From positions 19,588-83,587 of the forward strand of contig CAZEXK010000004.1 in NCBI GenBank assembly GCA_964516815.1: 64,000 nucleotides of DNA, written 5' to 3'. Position numbers and translations under genes: made by a program. Below are positions 52,839 to 61,408 of this stretch, piece after piece (the first letter of the stretch is position 1; every line of letters starts with the position of its first letter). The notes under the pieces are model-generated. The model saw nothing but the letters and a program-made list of their open reading frames with translations, did no database searches and was not told the DNA's origin. Origin of the DNA: CAIJNA01 sp964516815. GTDB taxonomy: Bacteria; Campylobacterota; Campylobacteria; Campylobacterales; Arcobacteraceae.

Positions 52839-53395
52839 ATCAAGTGACCCATTTTTTCTTTTTTTATATTAAGATAATTTTCATTTTCTTTAGTTTGACC
52901 TACTATGATTTCTATTCTTTTTTTTACTTTTACATTTATTTTATTTATTTTATCAGGATTATTTGTTAGTAAATTTACCTCTTTTATATTTAAATGATCA
53001 AGAATAAAATCAACTATTTCATAGTTTCTTTCATCTGCTGAGAAACCAAGCTGATGATTTGCTGTAATTGTATCTAATCCCTTATCTTGTAGTGAATAAG
53101 CATTTATTTTATTAAACAATCCAATATCACGACCTTCTTGTCTTAAATAAAGAATCATTCCTGTATTTTCGTTTATATATTCTAAAGCATAGTTCAATTG
53201 TGCTTGACAATCACATTTTATACTACTAATTGCATCTCCTGTTAAACATTCACTATGTATTCTTACATTTGTAGTTTCATTTTGTGTATTTGTTTTAATT
53301 ACAAGATGTTCTTTTTCGCCTTGTCTAAAAGATTGAACTAAAAATTCACCATGTTTAGTTGGTAACTTTGCAATATTTGAAATTTCTATATTCAT
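52835..53395 (-). CDS. ribA: GTP cyclohydrolase II
   Basis: RibA opens GTP to start riboflavin synthesis. The zinc ligands are C50, C61 and C63 in SECLTGDAISSIKCDCQ. The LRQEGRDIGLFNKINAY element near residue 104 holds catalytic residues. At 186 aa it is a stand-alone RibA, not a RibBA fusion. It is the first gene of the ribA-rsmG operon, whose members overlap one another. Confidence 0.94.
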   Translation of the reverse strand: MNIEISNIAKLPTKHGEFLVQSFRQGEKEHLVIKTNTQNETTNVRIHSECLTGDAISSIKCDCQAQLNYALEYINENTGMILYLRQEGRDIGLFNKINAYSLQDKGLDTITANHQLGFSADERNYEIVDFILDHLNIKEVNLLTNNPDKINKINVKVKKRIEIIVGQTKENENYLNIKKEKMGHLI

Positions 53396-53442
53396 AAATT
53401 TGTATCTACCCTAGTACTATTTTAAGCGATTATACCTAATTA

Positions 53443-55305
53443 TTACTTACTATTTGGCAAAATAACTTTAAACAAGGCTCCAGTATAATCATCATTTTCA
53501 TATGTAAAATCATTGTTTACAATTTCTATTTTCCCATTCATGTGATCGTGAATCATTTGATGTGTCATATATAAACCCAAACCCGTACCTTGACTTTTAT
53601 GTTTTGTTGTAAAATAAGGTTCAAATATATTGTTTATTATGTCATTTGGAATTCCACCTGCATTGTCTTGTATGCTTATTATGACATTATTTTTTTCAAG
53701 ATAAGTATCTATTAATATCAATTTAGGATTTATATTTTGGTCCTTTAATGCATCTCTTGCATTATTTACAATATTTAATAATGATTGAGTCAATTCATTT
53801 TCTAAACCATATAATAATATATCTTCTTTATGCGATTGAATTACGTCTATTTTTGCAGATTTTATATTTCCATCTACTAGCTTTAATACCTTTTTTACAA
53901 TTTTTTCAGGTTCATAATTTGTTTTTATAGCATCATTTTTTAAAAAACTTTGAAAGTCACTTATAGTATTTGATAAAAATTCTGTATTTTCAACTATGTC
54001 ATCTAATGATTGATAAAGTTCATTATCTTCTAAAATATTAAGTTCATGATTGACTTTAATACTACTAGCTCCAATAGAAATAGATGATAAAGGTTGTCTC
54101 CATTGATGAGCAATATTACCAATCATTTCTCCCATTGCTGCCATTTTTGATTGTTGAGATAACATTTTTTCTTTTCTTTTTATTTCACTAAGATCTAAAA
54201 CAGCAATAATTTTTATATCTTTTGAATTTATTATTATATTTGTTTCTTTGATTTGAGCTGGAAATTCAAGTCCATTTTTTTTACGCATTATTATTTCAAA
54301 CTCATGATTTACATTGTTTTTTAATAATTCTTCTTTATCAAATAAAGTAATGTTGCTAGATACTATGTCTAAAATATTTTTGCCAATCAGTTTATTTTTT
54401 TCTTCATATTCAAATATATGTAAAGCAGCATCATTTGTATCCATACAAATATTATTATCAAACATTACAAGTCCCTCAATTGTAGCATTTGTAAGTGCTT
54501 TAAAACCATCTAATGATTGTTCTAATTGAGCTTGTTGTTTTTGTAATAATTTTGATTGCATTACATAATTCATCCACAATTCTATTTTTAGATTAAACTC
54601 TTCATGAATTACTGGAATTTTTATAAAATCACTCAGTCCGTTTTGAATATAGTCTTGTAACTGTAAAGGATCGTATTTGTTAGTTAGTGCTAAAATAGGC
54701 AATGTTTTTGAGATTTTACTTCTTGCTTTTGATACTAAATCATGACTATTTATATCATTTAAATTTATATCCAAAATAATCATAGAAATATTATAATCAT
54801 CTATAGCTTTCCAGCCAGCTGTTCCAGTTGAAACTACTTCAACTTCATAACATCTTTGTTTTAACAACTTTAATATAATAGATCTTGTATCATTGTCTTT
54901 TTTTATAAGTAATATTTTATGGTTTTTATTGTTTACTAGTTTTTGAATTAAAGTAGTAATTTCATGTATTATTGTAAGAATATTATTTAATTTAATTTTA
55001 TATCCTAGTAATCCACACTTAATAAATTGTTTTCTAGAACTAATTTCTATATCGTTTGTTAAAAATATTATATTAGTTATTGATATACTCTTTACGTGTT
55101 CTATTATTTGAATTTCTTCTTCACTAGATTCATCACTATTGATTATGAGTAAATCTACATGATTATTTGTAACATACTCATATAAATTAAGTGTGTCGTC
55201 TTCTTGTTTTATATTATATCCTGCTTTATGCATTTCATTGTAAATTAGCTTAGTACTATGAGAGCAAGTGTCATGTAATAATATAGTAAAATCGTTATTT
55301 ACCAT
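53443..55305 (-). CDS. Hybrid sensor histidine kinase with two receiver domains and a PAS domain
   Basis: A 620-aa soluble two-component protein. Order: a first receiver-like domain (about 1-120) that lacks the phospho-aspartate (N56 there), a second receiver (about 130-245) with D179 in IILDINLND, a short coiled coil, a PAS domain (about 265-375), HisKA and HATPase. The phospho-histidine is H400 in IGNIAHQWRQPLSSIS, the HQWRQPL variant common in Campylobacterota. The ATPase N, G1 and G2 boxes (NIVNNARDAL, DNAGGIP, GTGLGLYM) are intact. No membrane segment is present, so it senses a cytoplasmic signal or a partner kinase. It overlaps the exonuclease gene upstream by 11 bases. Confidence 0.9.
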   Translation of the reverse strand: MVNNDFTILLHDTCSHSTKLIYNEMHKAGYNIKQEDDTLNLYEYVTNNHVDLLIINSDESSEEEIQIIEHVKSISITNIIFLTNDIEISSRKQFIKCGLLGYKIKLNNILTIIHEITTLIQKLVNNKNHKILLIKKDNDTRSIILKLLKQRCYEVEVVSTGTAGWKAIDDYNISMIILDINLNDINSHDLVSKARSKISKTLPILALTNKYDPLQLQDYIQNGLSDFIKIPVIHEEFNLKIELWMNYVMQSKLLQKQQAQLEQSLDGFKALTNATIEGLVMFDNNICMDTNDAALHIFEYEEKNKLIGKNILDIVSSNITLFDKEELLKNNVNHEFEIIMRKKNGLEFPAQIKETNIIINSKDIKIIAVLDLSEIKRKEKMLSQQSKMAAMGEMIGNIAHQWRQPLSSISIGASSIKVNHELNILEDNELYQSLDDIVENTEFLSNTISDFQSFLKNDAIKTNYEPEKIVKKVLKLVDGNIKSAKIDVIQSHKEDILLYGLENELTQSLLNIVNNARDALKDQNINPKLILIDTYLEKNNVIISIQDNAGGIPNDIINNIFEPYFTTKHKSQGTGLGLYMTHQMIHDHMNGKIEIVNNDFTYENDDYTGALFKVILPNSK

Positions 55306-56056
55306 TGCTGTCCTTTTCTAGCGAGAATTCTATTAATTGTTCTACATAATGTATATACTCTGGTACATTTTCTAATGATTTTTTTAAAATACTTACAGTA
55401 CTTAGTGCATCATCATAAGCCCTATGGTGAGTACCTATATTTATATTTAAGTCTTCTTTTAAATATTTTAATCCATACCTTTTTGCAACAATTGTTTTTT
55501 TTGCCAAATCAATTGTACATAATTTTCTATTAAAAAGTTCTCCTAAACTATATTTTTTAAAGCTATCGTTTATAAATTTATAATCAAATGAAATATTGTG
55601 TGCAACAAATACATCATCTTCTAAAAATATTTTAAACTCCTCTAGGACATCTTTTAAGTTTCTTGCATCTTTTAGCATGTCCATCGTGATACCAGTGATT
55701 TCTTGTACTTTTTTTGGTATATGATTCGCAGTTACAAGTGATTTGTAAGACTCTAATACTTTATTGTTTTTGATTTTTACCGCACCTATTTCTATGATTT
55801 GACCATCTTTTGTATTACTAGCGGTGGTTTCAATATCAACCACACAAAATACTTGATCGTGTAATAGCGTATTGTTAGTTTTTAAATATACATCAAATTC
55901 ACCTATATGTATAGGAAAGCCATTTGAGATTATCAATTCTTTTTCAAGTTCAATATTGTTAAAAAAAGTATTGCTGTTTATTAATATTTCATCAAAATGC
56001 TTTACACTCAAAGAACTATTTAGTAATATATTAGTTATGTTATTTATATAACTCAT
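55295..56056 (-). CDS. DnaQ-like 3'-5' exonuclease
   Basis: A 253-aa DEDDh exonuclease resembling the epsilon/PolC proofreading domain. Catalytic residues are D74 and E76 in VVDIETT, D158 in HNISFDYKF, H211 and D216 in HRAYDDALST. About 65 residues precede the nuclease fold. It may act as the polymerase III proofreading subunit, but other DEDDh nucleases (RNase T, ExoX) have the same core. It sits between trpF (17-base overlap) and the histidine kinase (11-base overlap) on one transcript. Confidence 0.88.
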   Translation of the reverse strand: MSYINNITNILLNSSLSVKHFDEILINSNTFFNNIELEKELIISNGFPIHIGEFDVYLKTNNTLLHDQVFCVVDIETTASNTKDGQIIEIGAVKIKNNKVLESYKSLVTANHIPKKVQEITGITMDMLKDARNLKDVLEEFKIFLEDDVFVAHNISFDYKFINDSFKKYSLGELFNRKLCTIDLAKKTIVAKRYGLKYLKEDLNINIGTHHRAYDDALSTVSILKKSLENVPEYIHYVEQLIEFSLEKDSNGK

Positions 56057-56636
56057 TAACCGTGTTCATAAATAAATTTAATTTTTTTTTACTTTTAATA
56101 CCTTTTTCCTCTTCGACTCCAGAACTTAAATCTAAAGCATAAAAATTGTATTTTTTAAAATCATTAATATTTGACTGGTTTATACCACCAGCTATTATTA
56201 TTTTAGAACAATCAATATTATCAAACCATTGCAAGTTTAATCTTTTTCCTTCTCCTCCATATTGTTCCACAAAAGCATCTATTAATCTATATTCATTGTT
56301 GTATTTTTGTACATCTTCTTGACATTTAGCTCTAATAACTCTTATTGATTTTGTTCTTAAATTATCAAAAAAATCATCTTTAACATCAAAATGTATTTGT
56401 GCTAAATCAATTTTACACATTGAACAAATAAAATCGATTTTTGGGGCAACGTCATTTACAAATAAACCAACAGTTTGAATAAAAGGAGGCAATTTTTCTA
56501 TAATTTCTTTAGCCTTTGTGGGATCAATATATCTTTTTGATTTTGTGTAAAATACAAAACCCAAAGCATTAGCTCCTGCATCTATAGCATTTAGTGCATC
56601 ATTTAGGTTTGTAATACCACATATTTTAACTCTCAT
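56040..56636 (-). CDS. trpF: Phosphoribosylanthranilate isomerase
   Basis: TrpF is the third step of tryptophan synthesis from anthranilate. At 198 aa it is the monofunctional enzyme. The catalytic cysteine is C5-to-C7 region VKICGITN, and the catalytic aspartate lies near residue 125 in LIDAF. The phosphate-binding IIAGGINQSNI and LDLSSGVEEEKGIK elements are present. No other trp genes are visible; its neighbours are rpe (6 nt upstream) and the exonuclease gene. Confidence 0.94.
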   Translation of the reverse strand: MRVKICGITNLNDALNAIDAGANALGFVFYTKSKRYIDPTKAKEIIEKLPPFIQTVGLFVNDVAPKIDFICSMCKIDLAQIHFDVKDDFFDNLRTKSIRVIRAKCQEDVQKYNNEYRLIDAFVEQYGGEGKRLNLQWFDNIDCSKIIIAGGINQSNINDFKKYNFYALDLSSGVEEEKGIKSKKKLNLFMNTVNELYK

Positions 56637-56642
56637 ATTATA

Positions 56643-57284
56643 TTAAACTTTTAATGATTTTATGGCTTTAGAATAATCTTTACTTCCATATATGTATGAA
56701 CCTGCAACCACAACATCAACTCCTGCATCTTTAAGTTGATTGATATTTTTATCGTTTACACCACCATCAACTTGGATGAGGCAATTTGGATTTTTTTTAT
56801 TTATTAGTTTTTTTAATTCTTTTGTTTTTTCAAGTACATCTGAAATAAATTTTTGTCCACCAAAACCTGGGTTAACAGACATTAATAAAACCATATCTAA
56901 GTCTTGAATTAAATATTCTATTAAACTAGGAGGAGTACTTGGGTTTAATACAATTGCAGGTTTTATTCCCAATGTTCTTAATTTTTGGATGATTCTGTGT
57001 GGATGATTTTCACTTTCAATATGAAATGAAATATATTCGGGATTTAAAGGAGCAAATAAATCTATAAAAAAATTATTGTCTTTAACCATTAAATGAATAT
57101 CCAATCCTTTACTAGCTATTTTTGCAACACTTGATACTACAACTGGACCTATAGTCATATTTGGTACAAAATGACCATCCATAACATCAACATGAATTAA
57201 ATCACATCCACCATCGCAAATTGCTTTTATTTCATCATCTAATTTTCCAAAATTTGCACTTAAAATACTTGGAGCTACTAACAT
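56643..57284 (-). CDS. rpe: Ribulose-phosphate 3-epimerase
   Basis: Rpe interconverts ribulose 5-phosphate and xylulose 5-phosphate in the pentose phosphate pathway. The 213-aa barrel shows VAPSILSANFGKLDDE, HVDVMDGHFVPNMTIGP with catalytic aspartate and histidine metal ligands near residue 33, and MSVNPGFGGQKF near residue 135. QVDGGVN holds the second catalytic aspartate. It is the first gene of the rpe-trpF-exonuclease-kinase run. Confidence 0.96.
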   Translation of the reverse strand: MLVAPSILSANFGKLDDEIKAICDGGCDLIHVDVMDGHFVPNMTIGPVVVSSVAKIASKGLDIHLMVKDNNFFIDLFAPLNPEYISFHIESENHPHRIIQKLRTLGIKPAIVLNPSTPPSLIEYLIQDLDMVLLMSVNPGFGGQKFISDVLEKTKELKKLINKKNPNCLIQVDGGVNDKNINQLKDAGVDVVVAGSYIYGSKDYSKAIKSLKV

Positions 57285-57391
57285 TTATTTTCCTAATTAT
57301 TTGTATTTTTCAGTATATCCAATTTTTATTAAGCCCTATGTTATAAGCATAATTTAGTTATAGTATTTATTAAATGAATTAAAGAACTAAA

Positions 57392-58024
57392 ATGCAATAT
57401 ATCGAATTATTTACTTTCACATTTGTTGCCTTTTTACTTGTGGCATCTCCAGGCCCAAATGGTTTGTTATTTGTAAGAACAATGACAGCTCATGGTAATA
57501 AAAATGCATATTCAAATATATTAGGTTTTATCTTAGCACTTTATTTGCATGGTATTTTATCAAGTCTTGGAATTAGCGCACTAATTAATAGCTCTGAAAA
57601 AGCTTTTTTTGCACTAAAGTTTTTAGGAGCATTGTATTTAGCTTATCTTGGTATAAAATCTTTACTTAATGCTTTTAAAAGTATTAAGTCAAAAAATGAA
57701 AATATACAGTACAAATATAAATCTCTTAAAAGTTCGTTTTCTGAAGGGTTTTTAACTTGTGCTTTAAATCCTAAAGTGTCTATGTTTTATTTAGCTGCTT
57801 TTGCACAATTTATATCTCTAGATAAGTACTCAGTATTTTATGTCTTATTGCTTATAACTATACATTGTCTTATTAATTTTTTGTGGTTTACTTCTATATT
57901 ACTTTTGATAAAAAAAATAAAATTTGCATTTAAAAATATAAAACTGCAAAAGGTACTAGAAGGATTTACAGGTATTGTATTTATTGCTTTTGGACTTAAA
58001 CTTCTTAGCTTAGATGCTAAATAA
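57392..58024 (+). CDS. LysE/RhtB-family amino acid exporter
   Basis: A 210-aa inner-membrane protein with about six helices and the LysE signature near the N-terminus (SPGPNGLLFVRTMTAHG). The family exports amino acids or small metabolites by proton antiport; the substrate is not predictable. It lies upstream of two EamA-type exporter genes, one of them broken, in a small transporter cluster. Confidence 0.85.
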   Translation: MQYIELFTFTFVAFLLVASPGPNGLLFVRTMTAHGNKNAYSNILGFILALYLHGILSSLGISALINSSEKAFFALKFLGALYLAYLGIKSLLNAFKSIKSKNENIQYKYKSLKSSFSEGFLTCALNPKVSMFYLAAFAQFISLDKYSVFYVLLLITIHCLINFLWFTSILLLIKKIKFAFKNIKLQKVLEGFTGIVFIAFGLKLLSLDAK

Positions 58025-58050
58025 TAATACTTATATAAGAAGGAATAATT

Positions 58051-58923
58051 TTGAAAACAAATGAAGTAAATAAAATCTTTTATGTTCTAATAGTTTTTGC
58101 AATGCTTTTTTGGGGAGCATCTTGGGTAAATGTTAAAGTTTTAGGAGAATATATTAGCTATGAAGAGCTAGTATTTTATAGATACTTAATAACAACAATT
58201 ACGATGTTTCCAGTTCTCATATTTATGAAAACTTCTTTTAATATATCATTTAAAAATCTTGGACTTTCTACATTTGCCTCTGGTTTTCTTATTATATATA
58301 CTATATTTTTTTATCTTGGTACAAAACATGGAACCGCTGGATTGGGAGGAGCATTAGTTACTACAACTATTCCTATTGTTACTTTTATCTTACTTGTTGC
58401 TTTTTTCAAAAAAGTTGTATTTAAAAAAGATATTTTTGCTTTAATTGTAGGTGCGGTTGGTGTACTTACTATCTTAAATGTATGGCAATTACATATGGAT
58501 GATATATTAACATCCACAAATTTTTATTTTTTATTATGTTCACTAACATGGGCCATGCTTACTATTGTGAATACAAAATCAAAAGATATTAATCCTTTGG
58601 TTTTCTCATTTTATATTTATGTGATTTCTACTGTTATTTCATTTTTTGTTAGTGATTTTCCAACAGGAAATATTTTAAACTTAGATTATATATTTTGGAT
58701 AAATATAGTAGTTATTTCAATTCTTGCTACTACATTTGCTACATCTATATTTTTTCTTGCGATAAAAAATATAGGTACATCTCAAGCTAGTGCTTTTATC
58801 TTTTTAGTACCGTTTTTTGCAATCACTCTTAGTAATATTTTTTTAGATGAAGAAATTTATATTACAACTATTTTAGGTACAATCTTAACAATAATAGCAG
58901 TGTACACATTAAATAAAAAGTAA
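58051..58923 (+). CDS. EamA-family (DMT) metabolite exporter
   Basis: A 290-aa membrane protein with ten predicted helices in two EamA repeats (about 12-140 and 155-288). The first repeat has LFWGASWVNVKVL, the second SSQASAF-like (TSQASAFIFLVPFFAITLSNI). Such proteins usually export amino acids or other metabolites. The start is TTG with AGGAA upstream; the first ATG-like codon is not better placed. A broken paralogue begins 2 nt after its stop. Confidence 0.87.
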   Translation: MKTNEVNKIFYVLIVFAMLFWGASWVNVKVLGEYISYEELVFYRYLITTITMFPVLIFMKTSFNISFKNLGLSTFASGFLIIYTIFFYLGTKHGTAGLGGALVTTTIPIVTFILLVAFFKKVVFKKDIFALIVGAVGVLTILNVWQLHMDDILTSTNFYFLLCSLTWAMLTIVNTKSKDINPLVFSFYIYVISTVISFFVSDFPTGNILNLDYIFWINIVVISILATTFATSIFFLAIKNIGTSQASAFIFLVPFFAITLSNIFLDEEIYITTILGTILTIIAVYTLNKK

Positions 58924-58924
58924 A

Positions 58925-59469
58925 ATGAAAACATTCATATTTTTAATATTATGTGTTTTATTTTGGTCTGGCAATTTTGTTTTAGGTAAATATATTGTAT
59001 TTTTTATCAATAAAAGAACTTACATTCAATAATGGAGATTTGTTAGTTATATTATCTTCTATTTTGTGGGCTTTATATACGGTTTTGATAAAACTAAAAC
59101 CTAAAGAACTAAGTGATATTGAATATTTTAGTACGATTGTTATTCTTGGGTTGTTTATGCTTAGCTTTGCATATTTTATTCAATTTGATTCATTACAAAG
59201 TCAAATAAATTTAATCAAAAATAACTATCTTGTATTTTTATACACTTCTATATTGGCTTCAAGTGTTTCATATTATTTTGGTATAAAGGAATTAGTAGTA
59301 TTGAGCAAATAAAACTGGACAATTCACTCATCTTATGCCTGTATTTGGTATTTTTTTAGCTTATTTATTCTTGGGCGAAACATTAGAATCTTATCATCTT
59401 GTGGGTGTATTTTTTATAATGCTTGGAATATATTTATCTATTTTTTACAAAATGAATGCAAAGAACTAA
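58925..59469 (+). pseudogene. Broken EamA-family (DMT) exporter gene
   Basis: The ATG at 58925 opens MKTFIFLILCVLFWSGNFVLGKYI, a perfect first helix of an EamA exporter, and the frame then fails within a dozen codons. From about 58996 another frame carries the second EamA repeat (NNGDLLVILSSILWALYTVLIK onwards) to a stop at 59310-59312. A third frame resumes at once with GANKTGQFTHLMPVFG-like sequence (ANKTGQFTHLMPVF) and runs to the TAA at 59467. About 100 residues of repeat one are missing, and there is a frameshift near 59300. The 105-codon middle frame is therefore a fragment, not a separate gene. Confidence 0.88.
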
Positions 59470-59477
59470 AATATATT

Positions 59478-60821
59478 TTAATAAGCTTTTGTTTTTACTT
59501 TATATTCATTGCTTTTTAATTTTTGTACATATATCGTAGGAATATTAGCTGTATAAGAATTGTTTACTAATTGTGAATGATATGTGCATATATCATTGTT
59601 ATTATTATCTTGTATAGTCCATTTTACATTTTTAAATTTATTTGTGTCTTCTAATTTAAAATTTATACTAGCGGATCCTTCATTCATACCAATATGATGA
59701 TTTTTTATAATAGGCACATCACTTGGAAATGCTATGCTATTGTTTTTTTCATCAAAAAAGCAACTATCATGAATAGTTACATCATCTTTAATTGCAGGCC
59801 AAACATGTTGTGCTAAAAATTTTTGATCTAGGTGTGTTCTAGATGCATGAATTTCATTTTGAAATGTTTTAATTGTTTTCTCAATATTTGTTAGAATACC
59901 AGTTATTCCACCAAACATTCCAGCTAAAATCAAATCTGTATGAGTATAGTTATCTCTTATAATATGAAATGCTGTTTTTGATTGTATCCAATGATTTACT
60001 AGTATTGCTTCTTTTTCACTTATGACAGAATCACAATCTCTTACTAAATATCTATCAATCGTATCATCACTCATAACTTCAAATCTCCAAAAAAGCATAT
60101 CTTTTATGTCATTTGTGTGTTCTTTTATTATAACTTGCGATTTTGTTTCTTCTAATCTTAATATGATTTCGCTAGGTACATTACTACTACAATAAAATCT
60201 ACATGTCCAATTTGGGTATAGTTGTGATACTTTTTGTGCGTTAATTATTGCATTTTCGCAATATTTTGGACTTGTACCAAATAAAGTAAATGATATGATA
60301 TTTTTAGAATTATCGTTTGTATTTAAGGGTTTTACTTTATATTCATTTTGATTAATTATATTTTTTTCATATTGTAATGCATTTTTTGCTTTTAAATTCA
60401 AAGATTTTATACCTGCTATTTTTGAGTTTTCAAGATCATCTATTCTCATGTAATCTTCTGCTAATATATCATATATTGAATAATTGTCATCTTGTAGTTC
60501 TTGTGCTTGAAGAGTATATTTTATTGCTTCATCATATTTTCTTAAAAAATGATAACTTTTAGCTAAAGTTAAAATACTATGAAATGAAATTGAATCTAGG
60601 GTGAATATTTTTTTAGCATATTGTAGAGCTTCTTCCCTTAATTCAAGATATCCAGCCATGTTAACCATACCTTGTAAATCGTTTATTTTATCTTTTATTG
60701 TTACTCTTTTATTATAATGAGTATGAGAGAGCATTTTTTTGTATATTTTGTAAGATGAAGAAACTTGACCCTTAACATATAATGATCCACCTTTTTGTCT
60801 TAATTGTTGTATTTTTGTCAA
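59478..60821 (-). CDS. TPR protein with glycosyltransferase-like C-terminal domain
   Basis: A 447-aa soluble protein. Residues about 10-165 contain tetratricopeptide-like helix pairs (AGYLELREEALQYAKKIF, AKSYHFLRKYDEAIKYTLQAQ, AEDYMRIDDLENSKIAG). From about 178 an alpha/beta domain resembles hypothetical glycosyltransferases of capsule and LPS loci: IISFTLFGTSPKYCENAI, LYPNWTCRFYC, FWRFEVM, then a DxD-like RDCDSVIS, HIIRDNYTHTDLILAGMFG and a late NHHIGMNEG. Sugar transfer is inferred from the fold-like pattern and the DxD motif. It stands alone on its strand; no sugar genes are adjacent. Confidence 0.7.
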   Translation of the reverse strand: MTKIQQLRQKGGSLYVKGQVSSSYKIYKKMLSHTHYNKRVTIKDKINDLQGMVNMAGYLELREEALQYAKKIFTLDSISFHSILTLAKSYHFLRKYDEAIKYTLQAQELQDDNYSIYDILAEDYMRIDDLENSKIAGIKSLNLKAKNALQYEKNIINQNEYKVKPLNTNDNSKNIISFTLFGTSPKYCENAIINAQKVSQLYPNWTCRFYCSSNVPSEIILRLEETKSQVIIKEHTNDIKDMLFWRFEVMSDDTIDRYLVRDCDSVISEKEAILVNHWIQSKTAFHIIRDNYTHTDLILAGMFGGITGILTNIEKTIKTFQNEIHASRTHLDQKFLAQHVWPAIKDDVTIHDSCFFDEKNNSIAFPSDVPIIKNHHIGMNEGSASINFKLEDTNKFKNVKWTIQDNNNNDICTYHSQLVNNSYTANIPTIYVQKLKSNEYKVKTKAY

Positions 60822-60979
60822 GTGTTCACCTTTTTTATATTAATACATAATTATAGCAGATAATTTTTAATTTTAATTATTCATAAAAAGTATTAAATAA
60901 AAGTATGTCATTTTGAAATATTTTTTAAAATAACATAAAAATATTGCTATTATAATAAAAAATAATATTGGAGTTTAAA

Positions 60980-61363
60980 ATGTCAATCTTAGGTAAATGT
61001 CCGTATTGTAATGACGGATTAATAAAACTAGAGTCAAAACCTGTTTTAGGTAAAAATACAAAAATATACACATGTACAAATGCCTCATGGAGTAGTGAAG
61101 ATGGTGAGTTATTTGAATTAAGTAAAAACGCTACATGTTCATTTAGAATATGGGGAAACAGTTTACTTAAATGGGGTAAAAGAGGAATTGGACCTTATGA
61201 GGTTAAAAACTTATTGCAAGGAAAAGATGTCAGCGTTAGATTATTTAGTTTGCAAAAAAAACAAGAATACTATAAGTATATTTGTCTTAGTAAGGATTAT
61301 GGTATTTCTGTACTATGGGATATAGATGTGGAAATACCAATGAGTGATGAAAAGATTGCATAA
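60980..61363 (+). CDS. Zinc-ribbon protein with topoisomerase-type C-terminal repeat look
   Basis: A 127-aa protein starting at the ATG at 60980; TGGAG just upstream is its ribosome-binding site, and a TTG at 60968 is not needed. Four cysteines form a ribbon: CPYC near residue 7, a third in YTCTN and a fourth in ATCSF. The region after it (CSFRIWGNSLLKWG, then VKNLLQGKDVSVRLFSLQ, then YKYICLSKDYGISVLWD) resembles the small repeat at the C-terminus of topoisomerase III proteins, a weak match. No function is claimed. The ClpP-like gene follows with its own promoter. Confidence 0.6.
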   Translation: MSILGKCPYCNDGLIKLESKPVLGKNTKIYTCTNASWSSEDGELFELSKNATCSFRIWGNSLLKWGKRGIGPYEVKNLLQGKDVSVRLFSLQKKQEYYKYICLSKDYGISVLWDIDVEIPMSDEKIA

Positions 61364-61375
61364 AGTTAATATTGA

Positions 61376-61381
61376 TATAAT
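61376..61381 (+). promoter_or_regulatory. -10 box of the ClpP-like protease gene
   Basis: A perfect TATAAT ends 27 nt before the proposed ATT start; the leader of about 20 nt contains AAGGA. Confidence 0.5.
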
Positions 61382-61408
61382 ATCTTATATTTAAACTAAG
61401 GATAAGAA

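Noticed and set aside
58995..59312. A 105-aa open frame that could be a small membrane protein gene
   Set aside because: It is the middle fragment of the broken EamA gene; helices before and after it continue in other frames.
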